Positions 1-9,787 of a stretch of DNA of 64,000 bases are shown piece after piece. Every line of letters starts with the position of its first letter. The stretch's first letter is position 1. Position numbers and translations under genes: made by a program. The notes beneath the pieces are model-generated. The model saw only the letters and a program-made list of their open reading frames with translations, did no database searches and was not told the origin of the DNA. Source of the DNA: Neoceratodus forsteri (lineage: Eukaryota > Chordata > Ceratodontiformes > Ceratodontidae); contig CM057454.1 in assembly GCA_016271365.2 (NCBI GenBank), positions 698,817,501 through 698,881,500 on the forward strand. The letters are read 5' to 3'.

Positions 1-1225
1 TGATGGGGTAGAACCCAGAGGGTAGTATTGGGGAATTATTCCTCTTGCCTGATGGTTCTATCCTGTGGCATACCCCAAGGATCAGTCCTGTCGCCAATGC
101 TGTTTGTGGTGTACATGCTACCCCTGTGCATGGTCATAAGGTGGTTTGGGCTGAAGTTTGACTGTCATGCAGATGATACCCAGCTCTATATGTTTTTTGT
201 ACCTGGGACTTAGACTACCATTGACGTGTTTAATAAATGCTTGTCTGAGACCCAGAACTGGATGGCCTCTAACTGGCTGAAACTGAACCTTGAGAATACT
301 GAGGTACTGGTGGGAGAGGTGGGCTGAAGGGGGGGGGAATCAGGGGCTGGCATAGGAGTGACTGGGCTTTGACTGGGTGGCTCTGATCTGCCAACCTCCC
401 CCAAGGTAAAGAATCTGTGAGTCAATCTAGATGAAGGCCTGACAATAGAGGTCCAGGTATCTACCATAATCTGGAATGGCTATTTTCATCTCAGGAACAT
501 CTGCCAGATCAGATCCCTTCTCCCACTAAGACCTGCCCACACTAATACATTTGTTTGTGACCTTGCAGTTGGACTACTGTAACATTCTGTACCCTGGGGG
601 CTAATGGAGGTACATTATGGTGCCTGCAGTTGCTGCAGAATGCAGCTACCTGGTTACTCACAGGCTTGCCATGAACTTGCCATACATCTCCAGCACTGCA
701 TGATCTGCACTGGCTGCTGGTGAAGTGATGTATCTCATTTAAATTAGGTTTATTAGCCTGTGAAGCTCTGCACAGACTGGGACCAGCCTACTTGAATGAG
801 CTCCTGTATACATACACCCCAGTTCGCCTACTTCGATCTTCTGAGGAGGGCCTTCTAATGGTCCCTAGAGCAAGATTAAGATCTTTGGGTGACTGGACCT
901 TTGAAACAGCAGGCGCCCTCAGTGGACAATTTCAGAAAAGGTCTTAAAACCTAACTGCAACAGCAGGCTTTTGGGGACACCATTTAAAACTGTGCAGCAC
1001 ATCTATTTTCAGTTTTTATTGAGTTTTAATATTTATTCAATGTATGGGATTGTTTTAATTGGATTCATTATAATTTTATCTATAGTGTATTGTTTTTGTT
1101 TGTATGAACACTACTACTTTGTTTGTTAAGTGTATGTATTGTTTTAAGTTATATTTTATTGTAATGGCACCCTGGGCCTTAGGGGAAGGGCAACATAAAG
1201 AAATAAACTCTATTACTACTACTTG
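1..1225 (+). mobile_element. L2-type LINE, 3' part (decayed)
   Basis: Remains of a reverse transcriptase and the 3' end of an L2-type LINE, entering from the left edge. Near base 70 the frame reads IPQGSVLSPMLF, followed by HADDTQLY, the RT active-site box with Tyr replaced by His. Further on are NWMASNWLKLNLENTEVL, LDYCN (about 570), LLQNAATWLLTG (about 630) and PRARLRSLGDWTFETAGAL (about 870), all typical of L2 C-terminal regions. The frame is broken by stops and shifts. The element ends near 1225 in a short ATT/ACT-rich tail after AAATAAACTCTATTACTACT. It cannot make a working enzyme. Assignment to L2 rests on protein motifs read by eye. Confidence 0.85.
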
Positions 1226-2120
1226 CTGTCAAGTCTGACCCTGTGCCTGGATTCTGCTATTTACATTGACTGTGCAGTGTAAATTGTGGATCTGTATTCT
1301 GACATTTTTCTGTGAAGCAGTTTTGTTTTCCTTGTGTCTGATATTCTGCTAAATGGGCATTTTCATGGAAAAAATTCAGAGATAGTTAGTGACTCTACAT
1401 GGTTGCCTTTCAGCAGAATCTCATTACAATGTGATTCTCCTAGACAACTAAGGTCTTGCAGAACTCATGAGGTATTGGAGAAGGTAAGATCTCTGGAGCT
1501 GCTGCAGCATTATTGTAGAATACTGACTCTAAATCTTGCTATAAATTTGATGATTGCTGAATACATTTATTACAGGTTGTAGTCAAAGTGCCAGAGAAAT
1601 CGTCAGTGTTTTTTTTTTGTTTGCTAAATTGTGAGCATTTTAGTCTGACCTAACAGGTGGAGAGTGTGCAGGGCCGTGCACAGCTGAGTATTTGCTAGCA
1701 GCATCCCAGGAAAGATGCAGAATAGAAGACTTTAAAAGTATTTTAGTGCAGTTTATTTATTTCTCATTATTTTTGCAAAGTTGATGGATGATATTTTTTG
1801 TATTGCTTGCTTTCTGTGCCATTTGAACAGTTGTGTGAGTGTGAGGGCTGGAAGACATCCCAGCAGTAGTCAGCACAAGAAATAAGCACAGGTGCAGTAA
1901 TATGCAATTGGACTCTGCTGATAATGTAAAAAAAAATGAGTGTCCGCCTGTGTCACTGATGTATTTGCTGCATATCCCTCATTTTTTCAGAAGCTGCCTC
2001 TGACACCAATAGTACCAGTGGTGCTACCAGATGCCAGGAGAAGGGTGAGTCAACTAGTCATGTTGAGATTTACCATATAAATTCGGCTGCTAATTTAGCA
2101 GCAATGCTAACAGCAAAACC
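1226..2120. other. unassigned spacer with splice-like signals
   Basis: No transposon protein or credible long ORF is visible. An 82-codon ORF at 1334-1582 resembles nothing I recognise. A pyrimidine-rich tract ending in CAG at 1990 precedes 54 open bases and a perfect donor GTGAGT at 2045. Other donor-like sites occur near 1486 (GTAAGAT) and 2124 (GTGAGTAAG). This may be intron of an undetected gene or chance. Confidence 0.4.
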
Positions 2121-2738
2121 CCAGGGTGAGTAAGCTGAGGAGGAGCAATATAGAACCACAAACTTAACTCCTGTGCTAGGTAGAGTTATGGAGAGTCTTA
2201 TTAAAGACAGGATCCTTGCAGACTTAGGCAATTTGGATTTGAATCAACATGGTTTCAAAAAAGGAAGATCTGTGACTTCTAATTTGATACGTTTTTATGA
2301 ATCCGCAAGCAAATGTCTGGACAATTGATCGTCATGTAATGTCATCATTTTAGATTTTGGGAAGGCCTTTGATTCCATTCCATACTGGGCTCATAACAAA
2401 AAAAAATGAGCATTAACTCCAAAGTGGTAAACTGGATTAGAAACTGGCTCATTGGCCATTACCAGAGAGCGGTAATAGAGGGAGACAACTCTGAATGGAA
2501 GTCTGTGACCAGTGGGCTGCAGTATGATTCTACATTGGCACCAGTGGCCTTTCAAATTTATGTTGCTGACCTTTCTTCCCATCTCAAAAGCTTGGTGATT
2601 AAATATGCAGACTACAAAACTGGTGGTCCTTGCTATACTGTCTCTAGTTTTTCAATATTACAGGAGGATTTAAATGAACTTTTTCTATTTGTTAAAAAAT
2701 TTGATATTTTTATTTATTTTTCATTTTTTATTATTTAG
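2121..2738 (+). mobile_element. LINE-C relic, segment 1 (RT fingers to palm)
   Basis: First of three pieces of one old CR1/L2-group LINE on the plus strand. The reading contains NLTPVLGRVMESLIKDRILA, then NQHGFKKGRS, an IILDFGKAFDSIP motif A box, then VVNWIRNWLIGHYQRAVIEG, a decayed motif B (TSGLQYDSTLAPVAFQIY) and KYADYKTGG in place of the YADD box. It stops after QEDLNELFLFVKKFD, where a LINE-A copy is inserted; the protein resumes at 7084. Stops and frameshifts make it a pseudogene. The nearest relative here is the minus-strand copy at 55.1-59.7 kb, which shares ESLIKD, EQHGFRKGRS and the following region. Confidence 0.8.
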
Positions 2739-3509
2739 CTTTTGTTAACTGGGTAAGTGCACTAGCCATAAAATGACTATTTTCAGGCATGACCCAGGAG
2801 AGTACAGACATGCAGAAACTTAACAGGATAAAAAATTATAAGTGCTTTACATACAATGAGTTAAAGAGGATACAATATATCGGAACATACAAAGTAAAGC
2901 GCTTTACGTACAATGAGTTAAAGTGGAAACAATATATCATAAACATACAGAGTAGACCATTCATAAGCTCATAGGTGCCTACCTATGCAATGAATAGAGA
3001 GGACCTTGGACAATAAATTATCAGGTGACATATCATATGAACAGAACAAGGTACACAAAAACAAAAACAGGTAATACAAAAGGAAGAAATAACAATTGAG
3101 AGCAGTGGGTGTCATTAAGGAAAAGGTCGGTAAGTGAGGAAGAGGGGAGTAAGCCATGAAATTAGATTATATGAGTATATGTAAGTGTAAGGGAGATGCC
3201 TGCAGTGCAAGATTGTACATGGGCAGGGAAAGGGAGCTGGGATAGACTGAGGCAGTAAGAGGGTTATATAGAGGTGAGGAAATACTATTGCATGGCCAGA
3301 GACATCAGTCATTAGGTAGGGTGAAAGCGGGAACAGGTATCAGCAATCAGCAGATTCGAGAGCAGTTTTCTCTTAAAGCATGTATGGGAGCTAGAAAGTC
3401 TAATGTCGAGGGGAAGGGAATTCCACAGCTGTGGAGCCACATGCTCAAATGCAACAGCTCCTTTCCTAGTGCGGCACCTCAGCAAATTCAGAAAGGATTT
3501 ATCAGCTGA

Positions 3510-6500
3510 TCATAGACCATGAAGTGTGTCCTGATGAATAAGCATAGCTGCAAGACACCTAGGGGTTTGATTTCGAATTATCAAATCAATAAGAGAGCCA
3601 AGGTAGTATTTCCTACTAGCTAACGGTGACAGCCAACCAAGATCATTATAGAGATGACAGTGGTGTTTAAGCCAAGGAACAGAAGAAGCATAGCAACATA
3701 TGTTGTTATACATAATATCCCATCTGAGTAGATCAGTTTTATGAGCAGCCTCAAATAAGGGAGCCTCATAGGTTAGGGTGGGGAGCAGAATCCCCCTCGC
3801 AGTGGCCATTTTAGCCGATGGCATGAGCATATAACTAGTCTTATATGCAACACCCAGTTTGAAGTTGACAGCTCTGCAAACAGACTGTACATGAAGATTA
3901 AGATCAAGAGATTGATCTAGAAGGATGCCCAGGTACTTGAAAGAGGTCACACATTCCAATAATTGACCTTCTGAGTCCTGCACCGTCAGTGCTATTGTGC
4001 AAGCCCAGAGCTTTGGTGCTGATCCACGCAGCATGGCTTTAGTTTTGCTAGTGTTGACAGCCAGTTTGTGGTTGTATAGCCAGTTCTGGATATTGTTAAA
4101 GTCAGAGGAAAGGGTTATGTTGATAGTGTCTATATTAGTAGAACTTGTATAGATGACAAGATCATCAGCATATAGAATAGCAGAGCAGGATTTTAGAGCA
4201 GCTCCAATGTTATTTATATAAACAGAGAACAGGAGAGGCCCTAAGATGGAACCCTGAGGTACACCAATGTTAATGGTGGTACTGTTCGATAGAGAAGAAT
4301 TAAATTTCACCACTTGAGCTCTATTTGTCAGGTAGCTTTCATACCAGTCAACAACAGAGGAGGAGAAATGCAAGTGTCGAAGCAAGGAGAGAAGCAAAGT
4401 GTGATCATCAAGACCAAAAGCCTTTGTGAGGTCAATAAAGAGAGCCCCAGCCAGATTGCCAGTATCCATTTTTGAAAGAGTGTCTGTGGTGAATTTAAGG
4501 AGTGTAGTAGTTGTGCTATGTCCTTTCCTGAAGCCATGTTGGGTATCTGAGAGCAGGCTGCGCTTAAGTAGATAGTCAGTTGTCTGAGTTGCAACAATTT
4601 TCTCCAGGATTTTGCTCAGTACTGAGAGTATGGCAATTGGTCTGTAGTTCATGACAACCTTAGGATCCCCTTTTTTAAGTACAGGTGTGATCTGAGCAGC
4701 TTTCCAGAGGTCAGGGACCACTCCACCTGAAAGTGATAACGTAAACATTTTGGCCAGCAGTAATGCAATAAGGGGAGCTGCAAGTTTGAAGAGGCGGGGT
4801 TCAAGGGAGTCTGAGCCAGAGCTGGTATGATCAGAGATGGATCTCAAGAGCTTCAGGACTTCCTTTCTAGACACAGCCTTAAAATAGAATGGAGGAGTAT
4901 AAGGAGGCACAGGGGACAATACTTCCAATTTATCCAGACAGGTTCCTGATGAGGAGTGGGAGGACACTGCAGTGGGATCGAAGGAAGAGGTATATTGGGA
5001 GAGATCAGAGAAATGCAGGTTGAAAGAATTAGCTATGGTTTGTGAGTCATTGCAATGCACATCATTTATCAGCATATCACCAGGGGTAGTTGACTGTGAG
5101 GGTCCTAGGAAGGATTTGATGTGTGACCAGAATTTTCTGGGATCATTGGCTGAGTTAATCAGTAGGTCTTTACAGTACTTGCTCTTAGCAGCTGTGACTT
5201 GTCTTTTACATGAATTCTGTAGCATACGGTAAGCGTTGAAATCTGTTTGCTGGCCTGATGTTTTGTAGCGGTTCCAGAGTTTATCTCTAAGATGCAAACC
5301 TTTGAGCAAGTCTTTGTTTAGCCATCTTGTTTGTTTACCCCTCACTCTCCGGGTGATCTTTGGGGCATGTTTACATTGAACCGCAAGAAATTTAGTGATG
5401 AAGAGGTTAAGAGCATCCTGAGAACAGTGCAATAGATAGATCTCTGACCAATCAGTTCTGGAGATGTCATACAGAAACACCTCTTGGTCTAGGTGAGCAA
5501 AGTTTATGAGAGTGATGAGATGTTGTGGAGGAGATGGAGGTGCCCCCAAGGACAGGATGCAGAAAGTAGGAGAGTGGTCAGTTAAGGCATCAGCAAGAGT
5601 ACCAGTGGCTGAGATTTGTTCAATCCGGTTTACCAGCACCCAATCCAATAGTGTGCCTAGTGGTGATGAAGATAGACTTCTAGTCGGCACTGTTACCATC
5701 TGATGCAGGTTGCAGCTATGAGTCAAAGATTGAAGAGAACTGAGAGCTGCCCCAAGCCAGTTTAAGTTTAGGTCCCCTAAGATGACAACCTCATTTTGAT
5801 TAAAATTCTGAGAGGTATTTTCCAACAGGTACTCTAGACCACCAATCCCTCCTGCTGGGGGGGTTATCGTACAGATAACATGCAGTTTCTTGGCTCCCAA
5901 CGCAAGGGTAGCATGCAAATATTCACATACCGACTGAGCATCCAGGATAGCAAGAAGAGAGACAGTCAGATTATTTTTGTAGTACAGAGCAACTCCACCA
6001 CCACATTTGTATGAGATCCTATCCCTTCGAATAATGAAGTAATTTGGCAGGGAGCAGAGGGAGTCAGTAACCGATGGTTTTAGCCAGGTCTCAGTGAGAC
6101 AGATGATATCAGGATTGTACAGTCTGACCCATGACTCCAGTTCCATGAAGTGACACATCAAACTTCTTATATTCAAGTGTGCAATTAACAGCCTATGTCT
6201 GGACATACTATGTATGTCATCTGCTGAGAAATAAGCACCTAGTGGCCCAGAAGTTGTCTCTATATCCCCAGATAGCAGAATGGCAATGATGACAAGGAAC
6301 CATAGCCCCACATTTAGAAAAGGATGGGATAATGCAGACTTGTTCCGTAGTTTCCTAAACATATAGAGAGAACGGTAGGGACATCCCTTTTGGTAGAGTA
6401 GAAGATTAGTTTGTAGTATCCTTGTATTATAAACAATAAGGTTGGAGAAAGTAAAATCATAGTGCTCAGTCCTAGATTTATTTGAGCCATCCTCATTCCA

Positions 6501-6635
6501 TAAGGATAGTGTAATTGTGTCAAGGCAAAGTAGGACAAGAAAAGTTACGAGGGCAACCCCCAGACAGCTGTTGGACATGGTGTGACTGTTGGTACAACAT
6601 TGGTTCAACTCATGACAGAGGTCATCCAGGGTCAC
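3510..6635 (-). CDS. LINE-A1 protein: endonuclease plus reverse transcriptase
   Basis: An uninterrupted 1041-codon frame encoding an APE-type endonuclease and a non-LTR reverse transcriptase, which would nick chromosomal DNA and copy the element's RNA there. Visible in order: a membrane-like stretch (residues 108-122), a 2A-like GDIETTSGP (123-131), then endonuclease motifs HLNIRSL (153-159), TETWLKPS (181-188), GDLNLNW (287-293), LLDWVLVN (329-336) and TDHSP (352-356). A linker follows, then RT motifs NYRPIAIL, QHGFRKGHSTTT, FIDLTKAF (motif A, 733-740), GVPQGSILGPLLF and YADDLVIY (822-829). The frame stops at a TGA (3510-3512). The same frame continues for 65 more codons to a TAA at 3312-3314 and includes APQLWNSLPLDIR, the usual C-terminal block, so the stop looks recent. 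The first Met is assumed; Met at residue 20 is an alternative. Other LINE copies here are far more decayed, so this is one of the youngest. Confidence 0.85.
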   Translation of the reverse strand: MTLDDLCHELNQCCTNSHTMSNSCLGVALVTFLVLLCLDTITLSLWNEDGSNKSRTEHYDFTFSNLIVYNTRILQTNLLLYQKGCPYRSLYMFRKLRNKSALSHPFLNVGLWFLVIIAILLSGDIETTSGPLGAYFSADDIHSMSRHRLLIAHLNIRSLMCHFMELESWVRLYNPDIICLTETWLKPSVTDSLCSLPNYFIIRRDRISYKCGGGVALYYKNNLTVSLLAILDAQSVCEYLHATLALGAKKLHVICTITPPAGGIGGLEYLLENTSQNFNQNEVVILGDLNLNWLGAALSSLQSLTHSCNLHQMVTVPTRSLSSSPLGTLLDWVLVNRIEQISATGTLADALTDHSPTFCILSLGAPPSPPQHLITLINFAHLDQEVFLYDISRTDWSEIYLLHCSQDALNLFITKFLAVQCKHAPKITRRVRGKQTRWLNKDLLKGLHLRDKLWNRYKTSGQQTDFNAYRMLQNSCKRQVTAAKSKYCKDLLINSANDPRKFWSHIKSFLGPSQSTTPGDMLINDVHCNDSQTIANSFNLHFSDLSQYTSSFDPTAVSSHSSSGTCLDKLEVLSPVPPYTPPFYFKAVSRKEVLKLLRSISDHTSSGSDSLEPRLFKLAAPLIALLLAKMFTLSLSGGVVPDLWKAAQITPVLKKGDPKVVMNYRPIAILSVLSKILEKIVATQTTDYLLKRSLLSDTQHGFRKGHSTTTTLLKFTTDTLSKMDTGNLAGALFIDLTKAFGLDDHTLLLSLLRHLHFSSSVVDWYESYLTNRAQVVKFNSSLSNSTTINIGVPQGSILGPLLFSVYINNIGAALKSCSAILYADDLVIYTSSTNIDTINITLSSDFNNIQNWLYNHKLAVNTSKTKAMLRGSAPKLWACTIALTVQDSEGQLLECVTSFKYLGILLDQSLDLNLHVQSVCRAVNFKLGVAYKTSYMLMPSAKMATARGILLPTLTYEAPLFEAAHKTDLLRWDIMYNNICCYASSVPWLKHHCHLYNDLGWLSPLASRKYYLGSLIDLIIRNQTPRCLAAMLIHQDTLHGL

Positions 6636-7083
6636 AGCTAGGCAGGGATTGACAAGAGGCTTTAGCTATGCAAGACCTTGCAGGCAAACAGTCCCCAGCC
6701 CCATTACATTGATAGCCTTTGGCACACCTACTCAAGCACAAGTGCAGGATGTGAAATCCTTTTGTCCTTGTGCTTCCTTTGTTATTTAAAGAAGTTGTTT
6801 AAAAGCCCACAAGTAGATCCCTTGGGAGCAAGCCAGACAAAAATGTGGATTCGAGCAGGACCCAGAGTCACTGGAGTTTGTCAGAACTAGTTGCTTGATT
6901 TCTGTTATACTTGGGATAGCTTCCAAAAAGATGATTTTAAATTGAAAATGCAAACACCTTGTGGTGACATTTTGCAGAAAATCCAGTCCAGGAGACCTTC
7001 ACAGATGCAGTGAGCAAGAATGGTGTAGTTACTTCAAGCAGATCTTGTAAATCCCCAAAAAATTAGCTACAGACACAGACTAA
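6636..7083 (-). promoter_or_regulatory. candidate 5' UTR/promoter of LINE-A1
   Basis: The 450 bases upstream of the LINE-A1 frame have no coding similarity and end where the older LINE-C reading resumes. By position this is the element's 5' UTR, which in LINEs usually carries an internal promoter. I see no TATA box or clear factor site. Confidence 0.4.
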
Positions 7084-7318
7084 CATACACAGCCACCCAC
7101 ACTTCCAAGATGCAAAATTATGTGCTTTAATGTCAGAAAACATAGTGTAATGCATTTTGGCACATATAACCCTCAACATAACTTTACTCTTAGAGGTGAA
7201 CTACTAAACAATTCTGAAAGTGAAAGAGATCTCAGTGTCACCATTGATGGTAGCCTTTCGTTTAGTAATCAGATTACTGAATTGATTAATAAATCAAACA
7301 AGCATTTGTCAATGCCGA
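7084..7318 (+). mobile_element. LINE-C relic, segment 2 (RT thumb)
   Basis: Resumes the LINE-C protein interrupted at 2738: MCFNVRKHSVMHFGTYNP, then NNSESERDLSVTIDGSLSFS and NKSNKHLSM, matching the CR1-group block that follows the YADD box. The reading breaks at about 7318, where satellite-like DNA begins, and resumes at 9788. Confidence 0.75.
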
Positions 7319-8808
7319 ATGTTCGCTTGCAGGTATTTGCAGTGGTGTGTGGCATGTATGGTGCTTTACCCTAATGCCCTGTGCGATTGCTGGTATTTGC
7401 ACAATAAATTGTCAGCATGACCTTTTTGTTACCCCCATTGTGCGCTACATAGGCGGAAACATGTTTTGGGCAGGATGTGAAAAATGACAGCTGTACTGCT
7501 CATAAGGAAGTGTGGTAAAATGGCAATATTGAAAATCTGGAGTGGAAATATTGAAAATTCGAAAAGCTAGGAGCGTGCATGGGAACTGTGCAATGCACGC
7601 TCGTAAAAGAGTCATTGTTAGGAATTTTTTCACCAAATTGTCAACATTGGCATTTTAAAACCTCTGCTAATGAACAGTGTCACTGTGATTGTCTTACTGT
7701 GTGCCATACATTGACTTTGCACACCGAGTGCGCCATTGTGCACTACATGGGTGGAAACACGTCTTGGGCAGGATGTGAAAAATGACAGCTGTACTGCTCA
7801 TAAGGAGGTGTGGTAAAATGGCAATGTTGAAAATGTGGAGTGAAAATATTGAAAATTTGCAAACTTATGAGCGTGCGTAGGAACTGCACAATGCACGCTC
7901 GTAAAACAGTTATTTTTAGGAATGTGTTCACCAAATTTTCAACATAGCCATTTCAAGATCTCTGCTCATGAACAGTGACACTGCGATTTTCTTAATGTGT
8001 CCCATACACTGAGTTCACACAGCGACTGTGCCATTGTGCACTACATGGGCGGAAACACGTTTTGGGCAAGATGTGAAAAATGACTGCTGCAGTGCTCATA
8101 ATGAGGTGTGGTAAAATGGCAATGTTGAAAATCTGGAATGAAAATATTGAAAATTTGCAAACTTACGAGCGTGCATAGGAACTGCGCAACGCACACTCGT
8201 AAAACAGTCATTTTTAGGAATTTTTTCACCAAATTTTCAACACAGCCATTTTAAGACCTCCACTCATGATCAGTGTCACTGTGATTTTCTTAATGTGTCC
8301 CATACATTAATTTGCACACCGACTGCGCCATTGTATTGCTACATGGGTGGGAAGACATTTTGGGCAGGATGTAGAAAGCAATGTACTGCTCATGAGGAGG
8401 TGTGCTAAAATGCTAATGTTGAAAATCTGGAGTGGAAATATTGCAGTTCGTAAACCTTTGAGCGTGTGTGGGAAGTGTGCAACACACGCTCGTAAAACAG
8501 TCATTTTTAGGAATTTTTTCACCAAATTTTCAACATTGCCATTTTAAAACCTCTGCTAACGAACAGTGTCACTGTGATTTTCTTAATGTGTCCCATACAC
8601 TGAGTTCGCACACCGACTGAACCATTGCACGCTACATGGGCGGAAACACGTTTTGGGTGAGATGTGAAAAATGACAGCTGTACTGCTCATGAGGAGGTGT
8701 GGTAAAATGGCAATGTTGAAAATCTGGAGTGAAAATATTAAAAATTTGCAAACTTACGAGCCTGAGTAGGAACTGCACAATGCACGCTTGTAAAACAGTC
8801 ATTTTTTT
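7319..8808. repeat. 298-bp near-palindromic tandem array (five copies)
   Basis: Five tandem units. The shared GGYGGAAAC-type start falls at 7452, 7750, 8048, 8346 and 8639, giving a period of 298 with a slight shortening in the last. Each unit is a near-palindrome: ACTGCTCATAAGGAGGTG… to TTGAAAATCTGG pairs with CCAAATTTTCAACA…, around an inner dyad ACGAGCGTGC / GCACGCTCGT. Related units occur at 47.5-48.1 and 53.3-54.0 kb. The array sits inside LINE-C between RT codons. Recurrent 63-codon minus-strand ORFs are by-products of the repeat. Confidence 0.85.
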
Positions 8809-9021
8809 GAATTTTACCAAATTTTCCAACATGGGGTTTTGGGACACCCTTCTCCTAGAATGCTGTTACTGTCATGGCTTATTCAAGCCTGAAGGGTGAT
8901 TTCCGCAGTGCCTGCAAAATCACCCTTCGGCCTGAGTAATGCCGCCATGACAGTGAAATCATTCATGAGAAGGGGTCCCAAAACCCCATGTTGAAAATTT
9001 GGTAAAATTCAAAAATGACTG
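8796..9021. repeat. 226-bp foldback hairpin closing the satellite array
   Basis: Left arm CAGTCATTTTT…ATTTTACCAAATTTTCCAACATGGGGTTTTGGGAC… to GTCATGG (8796-8877) pairs with CCATGACAG…GTCCCAAAACCCCATG…GGTAAAATTCAAAAATGACTG (8945-9021). The spacer holds a smaller hairpin, AAGGGTGATTT…AAATCACCCTT (about 8891-8929). The outer arms carry the satellite's TTGAAAATTTGG core, tying hairpin and array together. Confidence 0.85.
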
Positions 9022-9787
9022 AGATATGCACAGTTGAAACCCCTATCTAGCCCATTATACAGCTTACTGGCATTTCTTAGTTCAGCGGTCAGCTTTGAAG
9101 AGTGCAGACATGTTCCCGGTCCACAAGATCGTTGCACCAGAGTCTGGAGGTAAGTAAGGGTGAGGGGTGTGGAGAGGCTGGGTGCGCTGTGGGTGGGTGC
9201 AGGTTGTGGAGGGGAGGGAGATGCGCATGGGACCATTTTTTTTTTACAGAAAAAAAACGACGACGTTGGGACATTTGCCACACTAGGGTGGGCTCCCAGC
9301 ATGGCAGAAGATGTGTGGGGGGCAAGGAGCCGACAGGGGATTGGGACACCCCGTCGGCAAACTACAGGGGGCCGGCTGAGCAATGGGGATTGGGCACCCC
9401 ATCGGCAAAACACAGCAGAGGTTTGCCACGCTAGGGTGGGCTCCCAGTGTGGTAGCAGGATGGCTTTGGGGTGGGGCCATGGAGCCGACAGGGGTTGGGC
9501 ACCCCAGTCAGCAAAGTTTAAGCTTTGGGGGCGATGCGGCGGGGGGAGCATGTGCGAGGGGAGGGCCTGAGACTGTGCTCCGTATGGCAGTGGTGTTCTG
9601 CTTTGAAGCAGAGGAACACCGCTGTCATACAGAGCTCCTGCACCCATTGGTGCAGGACCGCCACGCCTGCTCAAAGGAGCAGTGCATTGGGTGGGAGGGG
9701 CACACCTCCAAGTGTGCTACTCTCCCAAAACGTTCCTTGCGCCTGCGCGCAAGCGAGCGTAAAAACACATGGTGGGCTATCAGATGA
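9022..9787. repeat. GC-rich repeat-bearing right end of the inserted unit
   Basis: GC-rich and distinct from its surroundings. A block with GGGTGGGCTCCCAG and GAGCCGACAGGGG…TTGGG-ACCCC-GTC-GCAAA occurs at about 9288-9360 and 9433-9513, with a half copy near 9378. A hairpin GTATGGCAGTGGTGTTCTGC…GGAACACCGCTGTCATAC spans about 9582-9632. The end (CGCGCAAGCGAGCG, near 9750) weakly mirrors the start of the insertion (TTCGCTTGC, near 7321), which suggests degenerate inverted termini. ORFs of 110-221 codons here are in overlapping frames and show no protein motif. Confidence 0.6.

Larger units (their letters stand above)
2706..7083 (-). mobile_element. LINE-A1, near full-length, inserted in LINE-C
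   Basis: A 4.4-kb single-ORF LINE on the minus strand. Its 3' end lies at the low coordinates: the complement of 2706-2790 ends in an AAATAA-rich tail preceded by CCTGAAAATAG-like and GTGCACTTACC-like blocks, a tail also present at 53.2 and 59.8 kb. The 3' UTR runs to about 3311, the coding region to 6635, and a candidate 5' UTR to about 7083. Sequence on both sides is the same older LINE-C protein (…LFVKKFD left, MCFNVRKHSVMHFG right), so this is a later insertion. Boundaries are approximate; no exact target duplication was proven. Confidence 0.85.

Noticed and set aside
3510..6635. A host or viral polymerase gene
   Set aside because: Domain order (APE endonuclease then RT with YADD), a LINE 3' tail and sister copies at six other places identify it as a LINE.
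7319..8808. CRISPR array or phage-type repeat
   Set aside because: Units are 298 bp without short unique spacers, and the setting is vertebrate LINE DNA.
7445..8847. Repeated ~63-codon minus-strand ORFs (…FNIFTPDFQHCHFTTPP…) that look like a tandem gene family
   Set aside because: They arise from the 298-bp repeat itself. Spacing equals the repeat period, the underlying DNA is palindromic, and there is no protein motif.
9009..9787. Overlapping ORFs of 110-221 codons on both strands
   Set aside because: GC-rich repeat with all frames partly open; Pro/Gly-rich translations change with frame and no domain is visible.
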